Source of the DNA: a virus
DNA length: 63,543 nucleotides
Direction: 5' to 3' (one strand)
IMG/VR virus record: IMGVR_UViG_3300043331_000481
Coordinates: 1-63,543 of that record
In this document: one piece after another, positions 30,158-38,222 of the stretch
Layout: each line of letters opens with the position of its first letter
Position numbering within the stretch: the first letter of the stretch is position 1
Program-made: the position numbers and the translations under genes
The notes under the pieces: generated by a model
Databases searched by the model: none
The model's input: the letters and a program-made list of their open reading frames with translations, nothing else
Told to the model about the DNA's origin: nothing

Positions 30158-30480
30158 GCGGCAGCCCCATCATCCAGCTCGGCGCATCGACGAGCCAGCT
30201 CTACGCCCTGAGCGAGAGCGGGGAGCGCACGCTATTGCGCCCGCCCGAAGCGGCCCCAGCTGTCACCGATCCGGTCCAGCCCAAGGCAAAGCCCAAGTCC
30301 AAGCCGGGTGAAGTCGTCGCACGTATCGGCGCACCGCGTCGTAGCTACGCCGCCGAACTCCGCGAGCGCCGCAAGATCCTGGATCGCGAGGTGAAGCGCC
30401 TGCGCCAATTCGAGACCGAACTCCGCGAGGTCGACCAGATGCTCGCAGCCATCAAAACCACCGCTCGCAAGAAGAGCTGA
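30154..30480 (+). CDS. Hypothetical protein with coiled-coil C terminus
   Basis: This 108-residue protein starts MSGSPIIQLGASTSQLYALS. A lysine/proline-rich linker (KAKPKSKPG) separates a short beta-like N terminus from a charged coiled coil (LRERRKILDREVKRLRQFE). It overlaps the P-loop gene by 4 bases. It may be a small head accessory protein. Confidence 0.7.
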   Translation: MSGSPIIQLGASTSQLYALSESGERTLLRPPEAAPAVTDPVQPKAKPKSKPGEVVARIGAPRRSYAAELRERRKILDREVKRLRQFETELREVDQMLAAIKTTARKKS

Positions 30481-30501
30481 AAGCCCCAAGGAAACACCAC
30501 C

Positions 30502-30870
30502 ATGGCAGTCGTAGCAGCCACCATCAAGGAAGTTCACCTCGTCGACGGCAACCAGAACCAGCTGAATCCAGCCCGCAAGGGCTACCGCTTGGTGCTCAGC
30601 CTCGGAACGCAGACTGCGGGTGACACATTCGCGGTCGTGACGGCCAACAGCAAGATGGCAGAAAAGATCAGGTCCGGAAAGACCATCACGCTGCGCGAAG
30701 CGTCGGGTAGCGTGGGCGGTTTCACCCCGGGCGGCACGTCGGCCTACGCCTTCGGCGTCACGGTCTCCGGCACCACGCTGTCGGGATCCATCGGCAGCTC
30801 CACCGGAGTGGCCGCCGCCGTGGCTTCCGGCACCACGGCTTCCGTCTACGTGACGGTGGACGAGTCCTGA
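30502..30870 (+). CDS. Probable head decoration-type protein
   Basis: This 122-residue protein starts MAVVAATIKEVHLVDGNQNQ and is rich in Gly, Ser, Thr and Val (VSGTTLSGSIGSSTGVAAAV). This is a beta-sandwich-like composition typical of virion surface or decoration proteins. AAGGAA precedes the ATG. The assignment is from composition and position. Confidence 0.65.
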   Translation: MAVVAATIKEVHLVDGNQNQLNPARKGYRLVLSLGTQTAGDTFAVVTANSKMAEKIRSGKTITLREASGSVGGFTPGGTSAYAFGVTVSGTTLSGSIGSSTGVAAAVASGTTASVYVTVDES

Positions 30871-31328
30871 TGCACCAGTCCGACTTCGCCGCCCCGAATC
30901 ACGTGGTCAAGGATGGCTTCGTGTCGATGGGGGCGGCCGAAAAGGTGCGCCAGGATGCGCTGATGGCGGAGTTCAAACTGCGCCACCGTGCCGAGTACGA
31001 CCGCGCCGTCCAGGCAGTGGTGGCACAGCGCCGCGCCAATGCGGAGCACGAGGCTGCGCAAAAGGAGATCGTCAAGCTCTGCCCCCAGGGCAAGGTGAGC
31101 GACCTGCTCGTCGGCATCAAGGCCGAAGCGGCGGAGGAGCTCCGGCGCCAGGAGCTGCTACCCAAGCAAGCTCCTGCCCCGCTGCCACCGGTCCTGGAGC
31201 TGTCCCCCACGATGCCAGCTCCCAGCGCAAAGGCAGCGCCAGAACTCGGGCCAATGAAGATTGCCGGGCAGCCTGTCGAGGCGCCGGAAGTCGTCCGCGG
31301 CAAGCGCGGCAAGGCAGCTGCGCAGTAA
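30870..31328 (+). CDS. Hypothetical helical protein
   Basis: This 152-residue protein starts MHQSDFAAPNHVVKDGFVSM. The first 100 residues are helical and charged, followed by a proline-rich tail (PAPLPPVLELSPTMPAPS). Its ATG overlaps the upstream stop. No family is recognised; a head accessory role is possible. Confidence 0.65.
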   Translation: MHQSDFAAPNHVVKDGFVSMGAAEKVRQDALMAEFKLRHRAEYDRAVQAVVAQRRANAEHEAAQKEIVKLCPQGKVSDLLVGIKAEAAEELRRQELLPKQAPAPLPPVLELSPTMPAPSAKAAPELGPMKIAGQPVEAPEVVRGKRGKAAAQ

Positions 31329-31331
31329 CCG

Positions 31332-33356
31332 ATGGGTCGTCTGGAGAGAAAGCCGCGCGTCGTCCTGACGATGATCGTCCGGAACGAGGCGAAGGTGATC
31401 CGCCGGTGCCTCGAGTCGGTGCTCCCGTACATCGACGCGTGGGCCATCTCCGACACGGGCTCGACCGACGGCACCCAGGACATCATCCGCGAGATCATGG
31501 GCGACCTGCCCGGGGTTCTCATCGAGCGTCCCTGGGTCGACTTCTCGACGAATCGGAACGAAGCCATCGAGGCTGGCTTGGCCTTCGAGCCCGACTGGTT
31601 CATGACGCTGGACGCCGACGAGGTGTTCACGCCAGGGCCCGGGTTCGAGCTCGAGCTCTCCTGCGACATCCACAATGTGATGTTCCGTATGGCTGGCACT
31701 GACGCCCGCTGGCCGCGCCGAGCGTTCTTCCGCCCGCACCTCCGATACCGCTTCGTCCTGGACGAGGTCATCGAGGACGGCGAGACGCAGGACACGCTCT
31801 CCGCCTGCGAGGTGGTGAGCCACACGGACGGTGCACGCTCCGCCGAAGGGCTCATCGCGAAGTACAACCGCGACGTCGAGGTCCTCCAGCGCGCAGTCGA
31901 GCGCGAGCCCGACGAGCCGCGCTACTGGTTCTACTTGGCCCAGCGCCTCATGGGTGCTCGCAGGTGGGGCGAGGCTCTGGCTGCCTACGAGAGGCGGCTC
32001 GAGCTCCAAGGCTTCGACGAGGAGCGCTTCCAGTCCGCGTTCATGATTGGCCAGATCCGCGAGGAGATGGGCGATCCGGATCTGGACAGCATCGCCCGCC
32101 AGTACCAGGTGGCCTGGCAGATGCGCCCCGAGCGCGCCGAGCCACTCTTTGCGCTGGCCTGCCTGCACTCCCAAGCCGGCGAGCACGCTCTGGCCGAAGT
32201 CTACGCCCGCGCGGCGCAAAGGCTCCCGCGGCCACCGAGCGGCCTGCCGGTGGACGACTCGGTCTACGCCTGGCGGGCAGTGGACCTCCTGGCCGGCTCC
32301 CTCTCTGAGCAGGGCAAGACTGCCGAGGCGCTCCAACTCCTCGAAAAGCTCGAGCCACTACCCCAACTTCCCGACTCGGAGCGCGAGCGGGTCCGCGAGA
32401 ACATCGCAAGCCTTCGGGCTGCGCTTGGCCCGACGCCAGAGTTCCTGGGCGCCGACGAGGCAGCCTACCAAGACCAGGCCGCGCGCGTCCGCGACAAGGG
32501 CGCCGGCGGCTTTCGCGCTCTGGCTCGCGACTACCTGTCCAACCCCGGCCGCCAAGCACTCCCCGGGCCCGTGCGCTGGCTCTGGATCCTCATGCTCCGC
32601 TGGTTCGGCCGGCACGTGACCGAAGTCGCCGCGCTGGCCTGCATCCCGGCTCTCTGGTGGGCGACGCTCCCATTCGGCGGTCACGCTCTCGTGGCGGCCA
32701 TGAGCCCGCTGCTCTTGCTCCTGAGCGGCCGAGTCCTGCAAGACACGACCGTCGCCGCGCTGACTCTGACGGCCATCGGAGCTGCGGCCGCCGGCAATCC
32801 CTGGGCGCTCGCTCTGGCCGTTCTCGCGCTCGGGGCCACCAAGGAGGCCTCCGTCCTGACTGCTCCGGCCGTCGCGTTCGCGTGGTGGTGCTCCGGTGCT
32901 TCGTGGGCCTGGTTTGCAGGCGCGGCCGCTGCCGGCGCTGGCCTTGCTGCACTGGGCGGGCTCGCTCTCCTTCGCGGCGCCTGGTGGCCAGCCCTGAAAG
33001 CTGGCGCCAAGGGCCACATCACCCCCTACACGCAGGCTCAACAGCAAGGCGCCCCGCATCGGCTCCTGGTGGACCTGGTTCTGGTCTCGCCCGTGGCGAC
33101 GCTGATGGGGCTCTTTGGCGATTGGCGCTTGGTTGTTCTGGTCGGGCTTTTGCTCGGCGCCCATGCGCTCGCTCCGGTGCGGAACGTTCGGCTCGTGCTC
33201 GCGGCAGACCTCCTGCTCCGCGCCTCGGCGGTTTCTGCGTTCGGCTGGTGGGCTCTGCTCACCGTGCCCGCCGACGTCTTCATCTACCGACGCCTTCGCG
33301 GCGTCTACGACCCAGTGACGAGCGTTCTCGCTCGTGAGCTGGGCATGTCTCGATAG
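31332..33356 (+). CDS. Glycosyltransferase fusion: GT2 + TPR + polytopic membrane domain
   Basis: This 674-residue protein has three parts. Residues 1-170 form a family-2 glycosyltransferase (VVLTMIVRNEAKVIRRCLES, SDTGSTDGTQD at 40-50, LDADEVF with the metal-binding DxD at 94-96). Residues about 175-390 are TPR-like helical repeats (YWFYLAQRLMGA, GEALAAYERRLEL). Residues about 410-655 hold roughly eight membrane segments and a TKEASVLTAPA motif near 506-516 that resembles GT-C transferases. It would act at the inner membrane on a lipid-linked sugar. It lies in the head gene cluster, where such a protein is unexpected, and may modify surface polysaccharide after infection. Confidence 0.85.
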   Translation: MGRLERKPRVVLTMIVRNEAKVIRRCLESVLPYIDAWAISDTGSTDGTQDIIREIMGDLPGVLIERPWVDFSTNRNEAIEAGLAFEPDWFMTLDADEVFTPGPGFELELSCDIHNVMFRMAGTDARWPRRAFFRPHLRYRFVLDEVIEDGETQDTLSACEVVSHTDGARSAEGLIAKYNRDVEVLQRAVEREPDEPRYWFYLAQRLMGARRWGEALAAYERRLELQGFDEERFQSAFMIGQIREEMGDPDLDSIARQYQVAWQMRPERAEPLFALACLHSQAGEHALAEVYARAAQRLPRPPSGLPVDDSVYAWRAVDLLAGSLSEQGKTAEALQLLEKLEPLPQLPDSERERVRENIASLRAALGPTPEFLGADEAAYQDQAARVRDKGAGGFRALARDYLSNPGRQALPGPVRWLWILMLRWFGRHVTEVAALACIPALWWATLPFGGHALVAAMSPLLLLLSGRVLQDTTVAALTLTAIGAAAAGNPWALALAVLALGATKEASVLTAPAVAFAWWCSGASWAWFAGAAAAGAGLAALGGLALLRGAWWPALKAGAKGHITPYTQAQQQGAPHRLLVDLVLVSPVATLMGLFGDWRLVVLVGLLLGAHALAPVRNVRLVLAADLLLRASAVSAFGWWALLTVPADVFIYRRLRGVYDPVTSVLARELGMSR

Positions 33357-33362
33357 TACCAA

Positions 33363-33647
33363 ATGGCCATCAAACCCGTCGGCGACACCGTCGCAGTCCG
33401 ATTCGTCGAGCTGAGCAGCGAAGAGCTGCAGAAGGCACGCGATAGCTGGAATCAGCCCGGGCCGCGCCCAGTCGACGAGGATCCGATTCTTGCAGTCATC
33501 TACGGTTTGGGGACCGAGGTGACGCGCAAGGGCTTCAAGAAGGGCGACACCGTCCTCTTGCGCCCGTACGCAGTCAACGGCTCAGAGCTAAGCGAGGGCA
33601 TTTATGCCGTCGACCCCTGGTCCGTGATGGCTGTTGTGACCGAGTAG
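33363..33647 (+). CDS. GroES-like co-chaperonin
   Basis: This 94-residue protein resembles GroES in size and layout. MAIKPVGDTVAVRFVE matches the first strands, ILAVIYGLG resembles the 'GEVLAVG' turn, KKGDTVLLRPYAVNG resembles 'KVGDIVIF..YG', and the end YAVDPWSVMAVV matches the final strand. The region 20-40 could be the mobile loop that contacts GroEL. It sits just before scaffold and major capsid genes, as expected for a capsid-folding helper analogous to T4 gp31. The match is by eye. Confidence 0.6.
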   Translation: MAIKPVGDTVAVRFVELSSEELQKARDSWNQPGPRPVDEDPILAVIYGLGTEVTRKGFKKGDTVLLRPYAVNGSELSEGIYAVDPWSVMAVVTE

Positions 33648-33669
33648 CTCCCCACCCTCACCACGCGAA

Positions 33670-33687
33670 GCCGGCGGTTAACGGGCG
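33670..33687 (+). promoter_or_regulatory. Intergenic motif upstream of the scaffold gene
   Basis: GCCGGCGGTTAACGGGCG recurs in near-identical form before the small terminase (26117-26134). It lies 17 bp before ATG 33704, next to the GAGGAG ribosome-binding site. The role is unknown. Confidence 0.35.
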
Positions 33688-33703
33688 AACGAGGAGAAGC
33701 ACC

Positions 33704-34369
33704 ATGACGACCGAAGCATCGGGCGGCGCACCTGCGCCTGTCCAACCAGCACCTGTGCCTGCACCAGCGGCAACGCCTCCGGCGGCCGCCACTCCGGCGC
33801 CTCCTGCCAAGGACCCGGACGAACAAGCCGCATGGCTGAAGGGCAGGCTGGAACAAGCCCGCACGGCTGCCAACAAGGCCCTTCTGGCGGAACTCGGCGT
33901 CGACGACGCCGCCAAGGCCAAGGCCTTCATCGAGGCCGGGCTCGCTGCCGAGAACGAGAAAAAGTCGCTGGCCGAGAAGCTTGCTGAGCAGGCAACGGCG
34001 CTCACGACCACCAAGGCACAGGCCGAGAAGTACTCCGGAATCATCGCCCAGCAGGCATCGGCGCAAATGAGCGCCTTGTCGGCAGAACAGCAGGCCGCCG
34101 TCAAAGCCATCGCTGGCGAAGATCCAGCGGAGCAACTGCGCGCCGTCATCGCGCTCGCTCCGACTTGGAAGGCGGCCCCGGTCACCGAGACGCCAGGACA
34201 GAAGCCAGCAGCGTCTCCTCCTGCGTCCACCGCAGCCACAGTCGGCGGACCACCGCCGGCAGGTTCGACGTCACCGCCAGACCACAAGGCGGAATTCGAA
34301 AAACTCCAACAGACCAACCCTGTTGCTGCGGCCCGATACGCCCGCGCGCATCGGGTCTTCCAGAGCTGA
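33704..34369 (+). CDS. Capsid scaffolding protein
   Basis: This 221-residue protein has the typical scaffold make-up. Proline/alanine-rich disordered ends (APAPVQPAPVPAPAATPPA) flank a charged coiled-coil centre (residues about 40-140; EQARTAANKALLAEL, EKLAEQATALTTTKAQAEK). It lies immediately before the major capsid gene. No protease domain is present, so scaffold release may not need cleavage. Confidence 0.85.
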   Translation: MTTEASGGAPAPVQPAPVPAPAATPPAAATPAPPAKDPDEQAAWLKGRLEQARTAANKALLAELGVDDAAKAKAFIEAGLAAENEKKSLAEKLAEQATALTTTKAQAEKYSGIIAQQASAQMSALSAEQQAAVKAIAGEDPAEQLRAVIALAPTWKAAPVTETPGQKPAASPPASTAATVGGPPPAGSTSPPDHKAEFEKLQQTNPVAAARYARAHRVFQS

Positions 34370-34425
34370 CCCAAAGTCTCCGGCCCTGAAGACGCCTGGA
34401 GCCCAACTCACAAAGAGAACACGCC

Positions 34426-35502
34426 ATGCCCTTCTCGCAAGCCGAAAACCCCACCAATTTCTACACCGCCACCAGCACGCAGCTCCTCGACGCGCCCGAG
34501 CCGCAGTTCCTCTACGCCGACCTGTTCATCCGGGCCATCGGCGCAAGCCTGCCGGTCCCAGCAGATCTCGGTGTTGCTCCGGCTGGCACCGGTGCTCCCT
34601 ACGGCAGCGCGGAGGATGGCCGACTGATTCTGGCCGACCCGATCAGCACGTCGCTCTTCTCGGTGAACGTGGACTTCACGGGTCAGCCGGGGAGCAGCAT
34701 CCGCGTGAACCGCCCGGCATACGTCGACACGACCTACACGGCGTCGAGCCGTATCGTGCCGAGCGGCGCGACCATCACCACGACCCCGGCGCCGAGCCCC
34801 GGCGGGCAGCAAGCGAACCTGACGCTCGAGCGGTACGCGGGGCCCTACGACACGGTGAATAGCCGCGTTGCGCCGTACCTCATCGACAACTTCGACAACC
34901 AGCTCGGCATCCACAGCGGCGACAGCATCCACAGCCGCCACCTGGTCCGGGACTTCCACAAGACCCTCGACAGCTTCATGGTCACGCTGCTGGACCTCGG
35001 CAGCACCGCCGTCTACCCGGTCGGCGTCTCGACGGTCGACCAGATGAACACGCTGGGCGACTACCCGTTCAGCTTGGAGCAGCTGACCCGCACCGAGCGG
35101 CTCATGGACGAGGCCCACCTGCCTGTCCTTCCCGATGGGCGCCGGATCCTCGTGCTCACGGCGCGCCAGGTTGCCGACCTCGGACTCGACTCGAACTACA
35201 TGAAGCTGTCCGAGGCGCACCCGCAGTTCAATCGGCTGTTCCCGCAGTACGTGAAGGCCGTTGCCGGCTTCCACATCTTCAAATCGACCACGCTGAGCCA
35301 GACGGCCAACAGTTCCTCGGTTGCCGTCCAGTACGGCCACGCCATCGCTCCAGGCTGCCTCATGGGCGGCATGGGCAGGGCGCCGCGCATCGCTCCGAGC
35401 GATCTCACCAACCACGGCGAGTCGAAGATGGTGGTGTGGATCGCCTACCTGGCGCTCGCGCTCGCCAACAACGCCTTCGTCCTCTCGGTGCGCTCCGCCT
35501 GA
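34426..35502 (+). CDS. Major capsid protein
   Basis: This 358-residue protein follows the scaffold gene. Its C-terminal part (LPDGRRILVLTARQVADLGLDS, FHIFKSTTLSQ, SKMVVWIAYLALALANNAFVLS) fits HK97-fold capsid proteins of the type without a delta domain. There is no obvious protease cleavage site. An unusual 11-bp hairpin follows the gene at 35509-35538. Confidence 0.88.
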   Translation: MPFSQAENPTNFYTATSTQLLDAPEPQFLYADLFIRAIGASLPVPADLGVAPAGTGAPYGSAEDGRLILADPISTSLFSVNVDFTGQPGSSIRVNRPAYVDTTYTASSRIVPSGATITTTPAPSPGGQQANLTLERYAGPYDTVNSRVAPYLIDNFDNQLGIHSGDSIHSRHLVRDFHKTLDSFMVTLLDLGSTAVYPVGVSTVDQMNTLGDYPFSLEQLTRTERLMDEAHLPVLPDGRRILVLTARQVADLGLDSNYMKLSEAHPQFNRLFPQYVKAVAGFHIFKSTTLSQTANSSSVAVQYGHAIAPGCLMGGMGRAPRIAPSDLTNHGESKMVVWIAYLALALANNAFVLSVRSA

Positions 35503-35508
35503 TGACGA

Positions 35509-35538
35509 GCTCGGGCCGGCTGACTCTCCGGCCCGAGC
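35509..35538 (+). terminator. Perfect 11-bp hairpin after the major capsid gene
   Basis: GCTCGGGCCGG and CCGGCCCGAGC form a perfect stem with an 8-base loop, 7 bp after the capsid stop. There is no T-run, so full termination is doubtful. Partial termination or protection of the capsid mRNA from 3' decay would raise capsid yield relative to downstream genes. Confidence 0.5.
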
Positions 35539-35571
35539 GTCCTGCCACAATGAACCTGTGAGGATACCCCA

Positions 35572-35979
35572 GTGCCCAGCTTTCGTTTCAACACCAACAT
35601 CGTCACCGGCACGCTGAACGGCATCTCTGCCGCCAGCGCGACCGGAAACAAAGTCCACCTCGGCCAAGCCGGCCAGGCCATCACCGACCTTGCCGCGCAC
35701 GTCATCGTGACGGCAGCGACGGCGAGCATCACCGTCAAGCCCTATTGGCAGGTGAGCAACGACGACACGACCTGGACCACGGTCAGCCCGAACGAGCTGA
35801 ACAGCCCGGCCGCTTCGATCCTCCCGATCGTCACCGGCACGGCCAACGCGACGGCTCCGGTGCCTGCTCCTCGCACGGTCTACGCGTACCGCTACGCGCG
35901 GTGCATGCTCCTCGTGGGCGGTGCAACGGGCGCGGCCGGCGACCTCTACAGTCTCGGGTACAGCACGCGGACGGATTGA
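35572..35979 (+). CDS. Probable head or neck structural protein
   Basis: This 135-residue protein starts at GTG 35572 and is rich in Thr, Ala, Ser and Val with regular beta-like stretches (AHVIVTAATASITVKPYWQVS, ILPIVTGTANATAPV). This resembles decoration or neck proteins with a beta-sandwich. GAGGA lies upstream. The assignment rests on composition and place. Confidence 0.65.
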   Translation: MPSFRFNTNIVTGTLNGISAASATGNKVHLGQAGQAITDLAAHVIVTAATASITVKPYWQVSNDDTTWTTVSPNELNSPAASILPIVTGTANATAPVPAPRTVYAYRYARCMLLVGGATGAAGDLYSLGYSTRTD

Positions 35980-35983
35980 AGCC

Positions 35984-36181
35984 ATGAAGATCCGAATCGC
36001 CATCGCGAAGGTCGGCAAGGCCTGGTGTGCCCACGGCTTCGACGGCGCCACAGACGAGCAGATGGCCGCATGCGTGCGGTCGAAGAAGCTGGTCGACAAG
36101 GTTCCGGTGCGCTTCGTCACCGTGGACATCCCCGCGCCTACCAGGGCCACGAAGTCCGGTAAGACACGTCGAGCCGCGTGA
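35984..36181 (+). CDS. Small basic hypothetical protein
   Basis: This 65-residue protein starts MKIRIAIAKVGKAWCAHGFD and ends in a basic tail (TRATKSGKTRRAA). It is followed by a 165-bp gap (36182-36346) in which I see nothing definite. The function is unknown. Confidence 0.6.
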   Translation: MKIRIAIAKVGKAWCAHGFDGATDEQMAACVRSKKLVDKVPVRFVTVDIPAPTRATKSGKTRRAA

Positions 36182-36346
36182 CGGTCGGTTCCGGGCACGC
36201 GCCCACCCAGGCCCCAGCGCTTTCCCCTCTCCCGAGCGCGATTGGCCGAAAGAGGCGCACCTTGTCCGGCTCGCGTGAGTGTGCCCATGACCCAACCAGT
36301 CGCTTCCACCTGGCCACGAGTCAGCTCTCCCCGGAGGGCCTGACCC

Positions 36347-36847
36347 GTGGCCATTGTCGTTGAAGACGGGACGATCGTCGCAGGGGCGAACAGCTACCTG
36401 ACGCTGGTGGAGGTGCGGGCGTTCGCTGAGGCCCGCGGCCTCCCGCTGAGCGCCACCGATTCTGTCGTCGAAGCACAGCTCATCAAGGCCTCCGACTACA
36501 TCGAGGCGCGCGAGTCCAAGCCAGGATTCATCGGCTGCCGTGTTTCCGAGGAGCAGGTGCTCTGCTGGCCGCGCAATGCTTACGGCGTTCGCTACAACCA
36601 GATCCCCGCCAAGATCAAGCAGGCGCAGGGGTTTCTGGTGATGGCGCAGGCCGGCGGGGTTGACGTCGTCCCGGTGGCCACTCCTCCCGACGCCTACCCG
36701 GTGACGAAGGAGAAGGCAGGCCAGCTCGAGACGGCCTACGCGGTGCAGGTCGGGGCAACGGTCCCCACGATGCCCAAGGTGCCGGCGGCAGAGGAGGCGC
36801 TCGCCTTCTACTACGCCAGCCGTGGCAGCCGACTCGAGGTCTACTGA
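36347..36847 (+). CDS. Head-tail adaptor (DnaT-like domain family)
   Basis: This 166-residue protein has the pattern of phage adaptors annotated as 'DnaT-like ssDNA-binding' head proteins: MAIVVEDGTIVAGANSYLTL, VEAQLIKASDYIEA, LCWPRNAYGVR, IPAKIKQAQGFLV, EEALAFYY. In virions these form the first ring below the portal. It overlaps the next gene by one base. The DnaT name reflects a fold label, not replication. Confidence 0.8.
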   Translation: MAIVVEDGTIVAGANSYLTLVEVRAFAEARGLPLSATDSVVEAQLIKASDYIEARESKPGFIGCRVSEEQVLCWPRNAYGVRYNQIPAKIKQAQGFLVMAQAGGVDVVPVATPPDAYPVTKEKAGQLETAYAVQVGATVPTMPKVPAAEEALAFYYASRGSRLEVY

Positions 36848-37209
36848 TGGCCTTCACCCCCGCGAAGGTCCAACGCCTCATCCAGAAGTTCGGCGCCCCC
36901 GCCACCTGGCGCACCATCCGCCCCGGCATCATGACCGAGTCGGGCCGCCCGGTGACGCAGGAGACGACGGACGTGGGCTGCTACGCGGTCGTCCTGCCCC
37001 ACGACAAGGAGCAGAAGCGGACCCGGCAAAACGACGGGACCGAGCAGCGGGAGTGCCGGGAGATCGCCTACGTGTCCGTCCCGGCTGGCGTCTCCCCGAG
37101 CGCGGCCGACGTCCTGATTTGGCAGGGCCGGACGCTCCGCTTCGAATGGCTCGACTTGCTCGCGCCGAGTGGGACACTGCTGCTCATCACGGCAGGAGTG
37201 CAGGAGTGA
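36847..37209 (+). CDS. Head closure/stopper protein
   Basis: This 120-residue protein starts MAFTPAKVQRLIQKFGAPAT and is beta-rich (YAVVLPHDKEQ, IAYVSVPAGVSPSAADVLIW, LLLITAGVQE). The layout and place after the adaptor match stopper proteins of long-tailed phages. It overlaps its neighbours. Confidence 0.7.
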   Translation: MAFTPAKVQRLIQKFGAPATWRTIRPGIMTESGRPVTQETTDVGCYAVVLPHDKEQKRTRQNDGTEQRECREIAYVSVPAGVSPSAADVLIWQGRTLRFEWLDLLAPSGTLLLITAGVQE

Positions 37210-37502
37210 CCATCGAGCAAAAGCGCGAGCGCCTCGCTGTCCTCGAATCGAAGGCGAAAACCATCGCCAGCCAGTTCGATGACACCGAGGACTTTTGGGA
37301 GAAGCTTCGGCTGGCGCAACATGCTGCCGCATTGGATGCCGAGATCGGGGCGGTCCAGGCCACGCCGACTGAGCCGACTTTCGAAGCTGGGCCGATGCGT
37401 GTCTACCAGGTTCTGTGTGCAGACCAATTTGATCCGCCGCCGGTAGCCCGTCTCCACGTCGTGGACGTTGACGCAGCCCGCGGCATCATCACCGTCGAAT
37501 GA
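37206..37502 (+). CDS. Hypothetical neck-region protein
   Basis: This 98-residue protein starts at GTG 37206 (MTIEQKRERLAVLESKAKTI). An N-terminal coiled coil is followed by a beta-rich end (MRVYQVLCADQ, RLHVVDVDAARGIITVE). It overlaps both neighbours by 4 bases. No family is recognised. Confidence 0.65.
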   Translation: MTIEQKRERLAVLESKAKTIASQFDDTEDFWEKLRLAQHAAALDAEIGAVQATPTEPTFEAGPMRVYQVLCADQFDPPPVARLHVVDVDAARGIITVE

Positions 37503-37996
37503 CCACCCGCCTCGAAGCCAAGGAAGAGATCCACACGCTCGCCCGCGTGCTCATCGACCAGGCGTGGTCGAAGGTGTTTCAGGAGGCGTGTCCCGATAGC
37601 CGGAAGTTCCGGGATGGGTTGGAGCAAGCGGACATTCCGAATGGGGGGTTTTACGCGATCGTGAGCGTACAGACCGTGGACATCCCCGAGCCCCGGCTGG
37701 GCGTCGGGGTCATCTCGGTCGGCGATGCCACGGCTGCCAGCTACCGGCACGTGGGCCAGGTGATGGTCAAGATCTGCGCGGCCAAGGCCGAGCCGGACGG
37801 CCACTACAAGGCCGACACCATCTGCGAGAAGCTGCAGCTGCTCTTCAATGAGCGGCGGAGCACGAGCGCTACGAGTAGCCTGATCTTCAGCCGCGCCATC
37901 GTGCGCGACAACCTCCAGCAGTCGGGCCAATGGTACCAGGTCTACATGGTCAGCGATTGGGAGTGCGAGGAAGTGCGGCGCGTCGCCACAGGGTGA
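37499..37996 (+). CDS. Tail terminator/completion-like protein
   Basis: This 165-residue protein starts MTTRLEAKEEIHTLARVLID. Its layout, GFYAIVSVQTVDIPEPRLGVG then ICEKLQLLFNERRS and NLQQSGQWYQVYMVSDWECE, matches tail terminator or neck-like proteins between stopper and tube genes. The 226-bp gap that follows (37997-38222) holds only the CCGGCGGTAACC motif. Confidence 0.65.
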   Translation: MTTRLEAKEEIHTLARVLIDQAWSKVFQEACPDSRKFRDGLEQADIPNGGFYAIVSVQTVDIPEPRLGVGVISVGDATAASYRHVGQVMVKICAAKAEPDGHYKADTICEKLQLLFNERRSTSATSSLIFSRAIVRDNLQQSGQWYQVYMVSDWECEEVRRVATG

Positions 37997-38222
37997 CCGC
38001 TAGCCATTGCGCCACCTGAGAGCCCCCAAATTCACCGGCGGTAACCAGTCCGTTCGGCATGGCTCAGACTGCATTGCCGGGAGCGGGCAGCGTGCAGTGA
38101 ATCAGCCTCGGTAGCTGCCGGCTCCAGACAACTCACGCGCGAGACCACGCCGCGCCCCATCGCAGCCCTTTCGCCGCGATCCCTGACTTTCGCCCGCACG
38201 CCGGGCCGAGACGGAGAAGTCC

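Noticed and set aside
34408-36354. 648-codon minus-strand open frame over the major capsid gene
   Set aside because: It lies antisense to scaffold end, capsid and neck genes with clear family features; long antisense frames are expected at this GC content.
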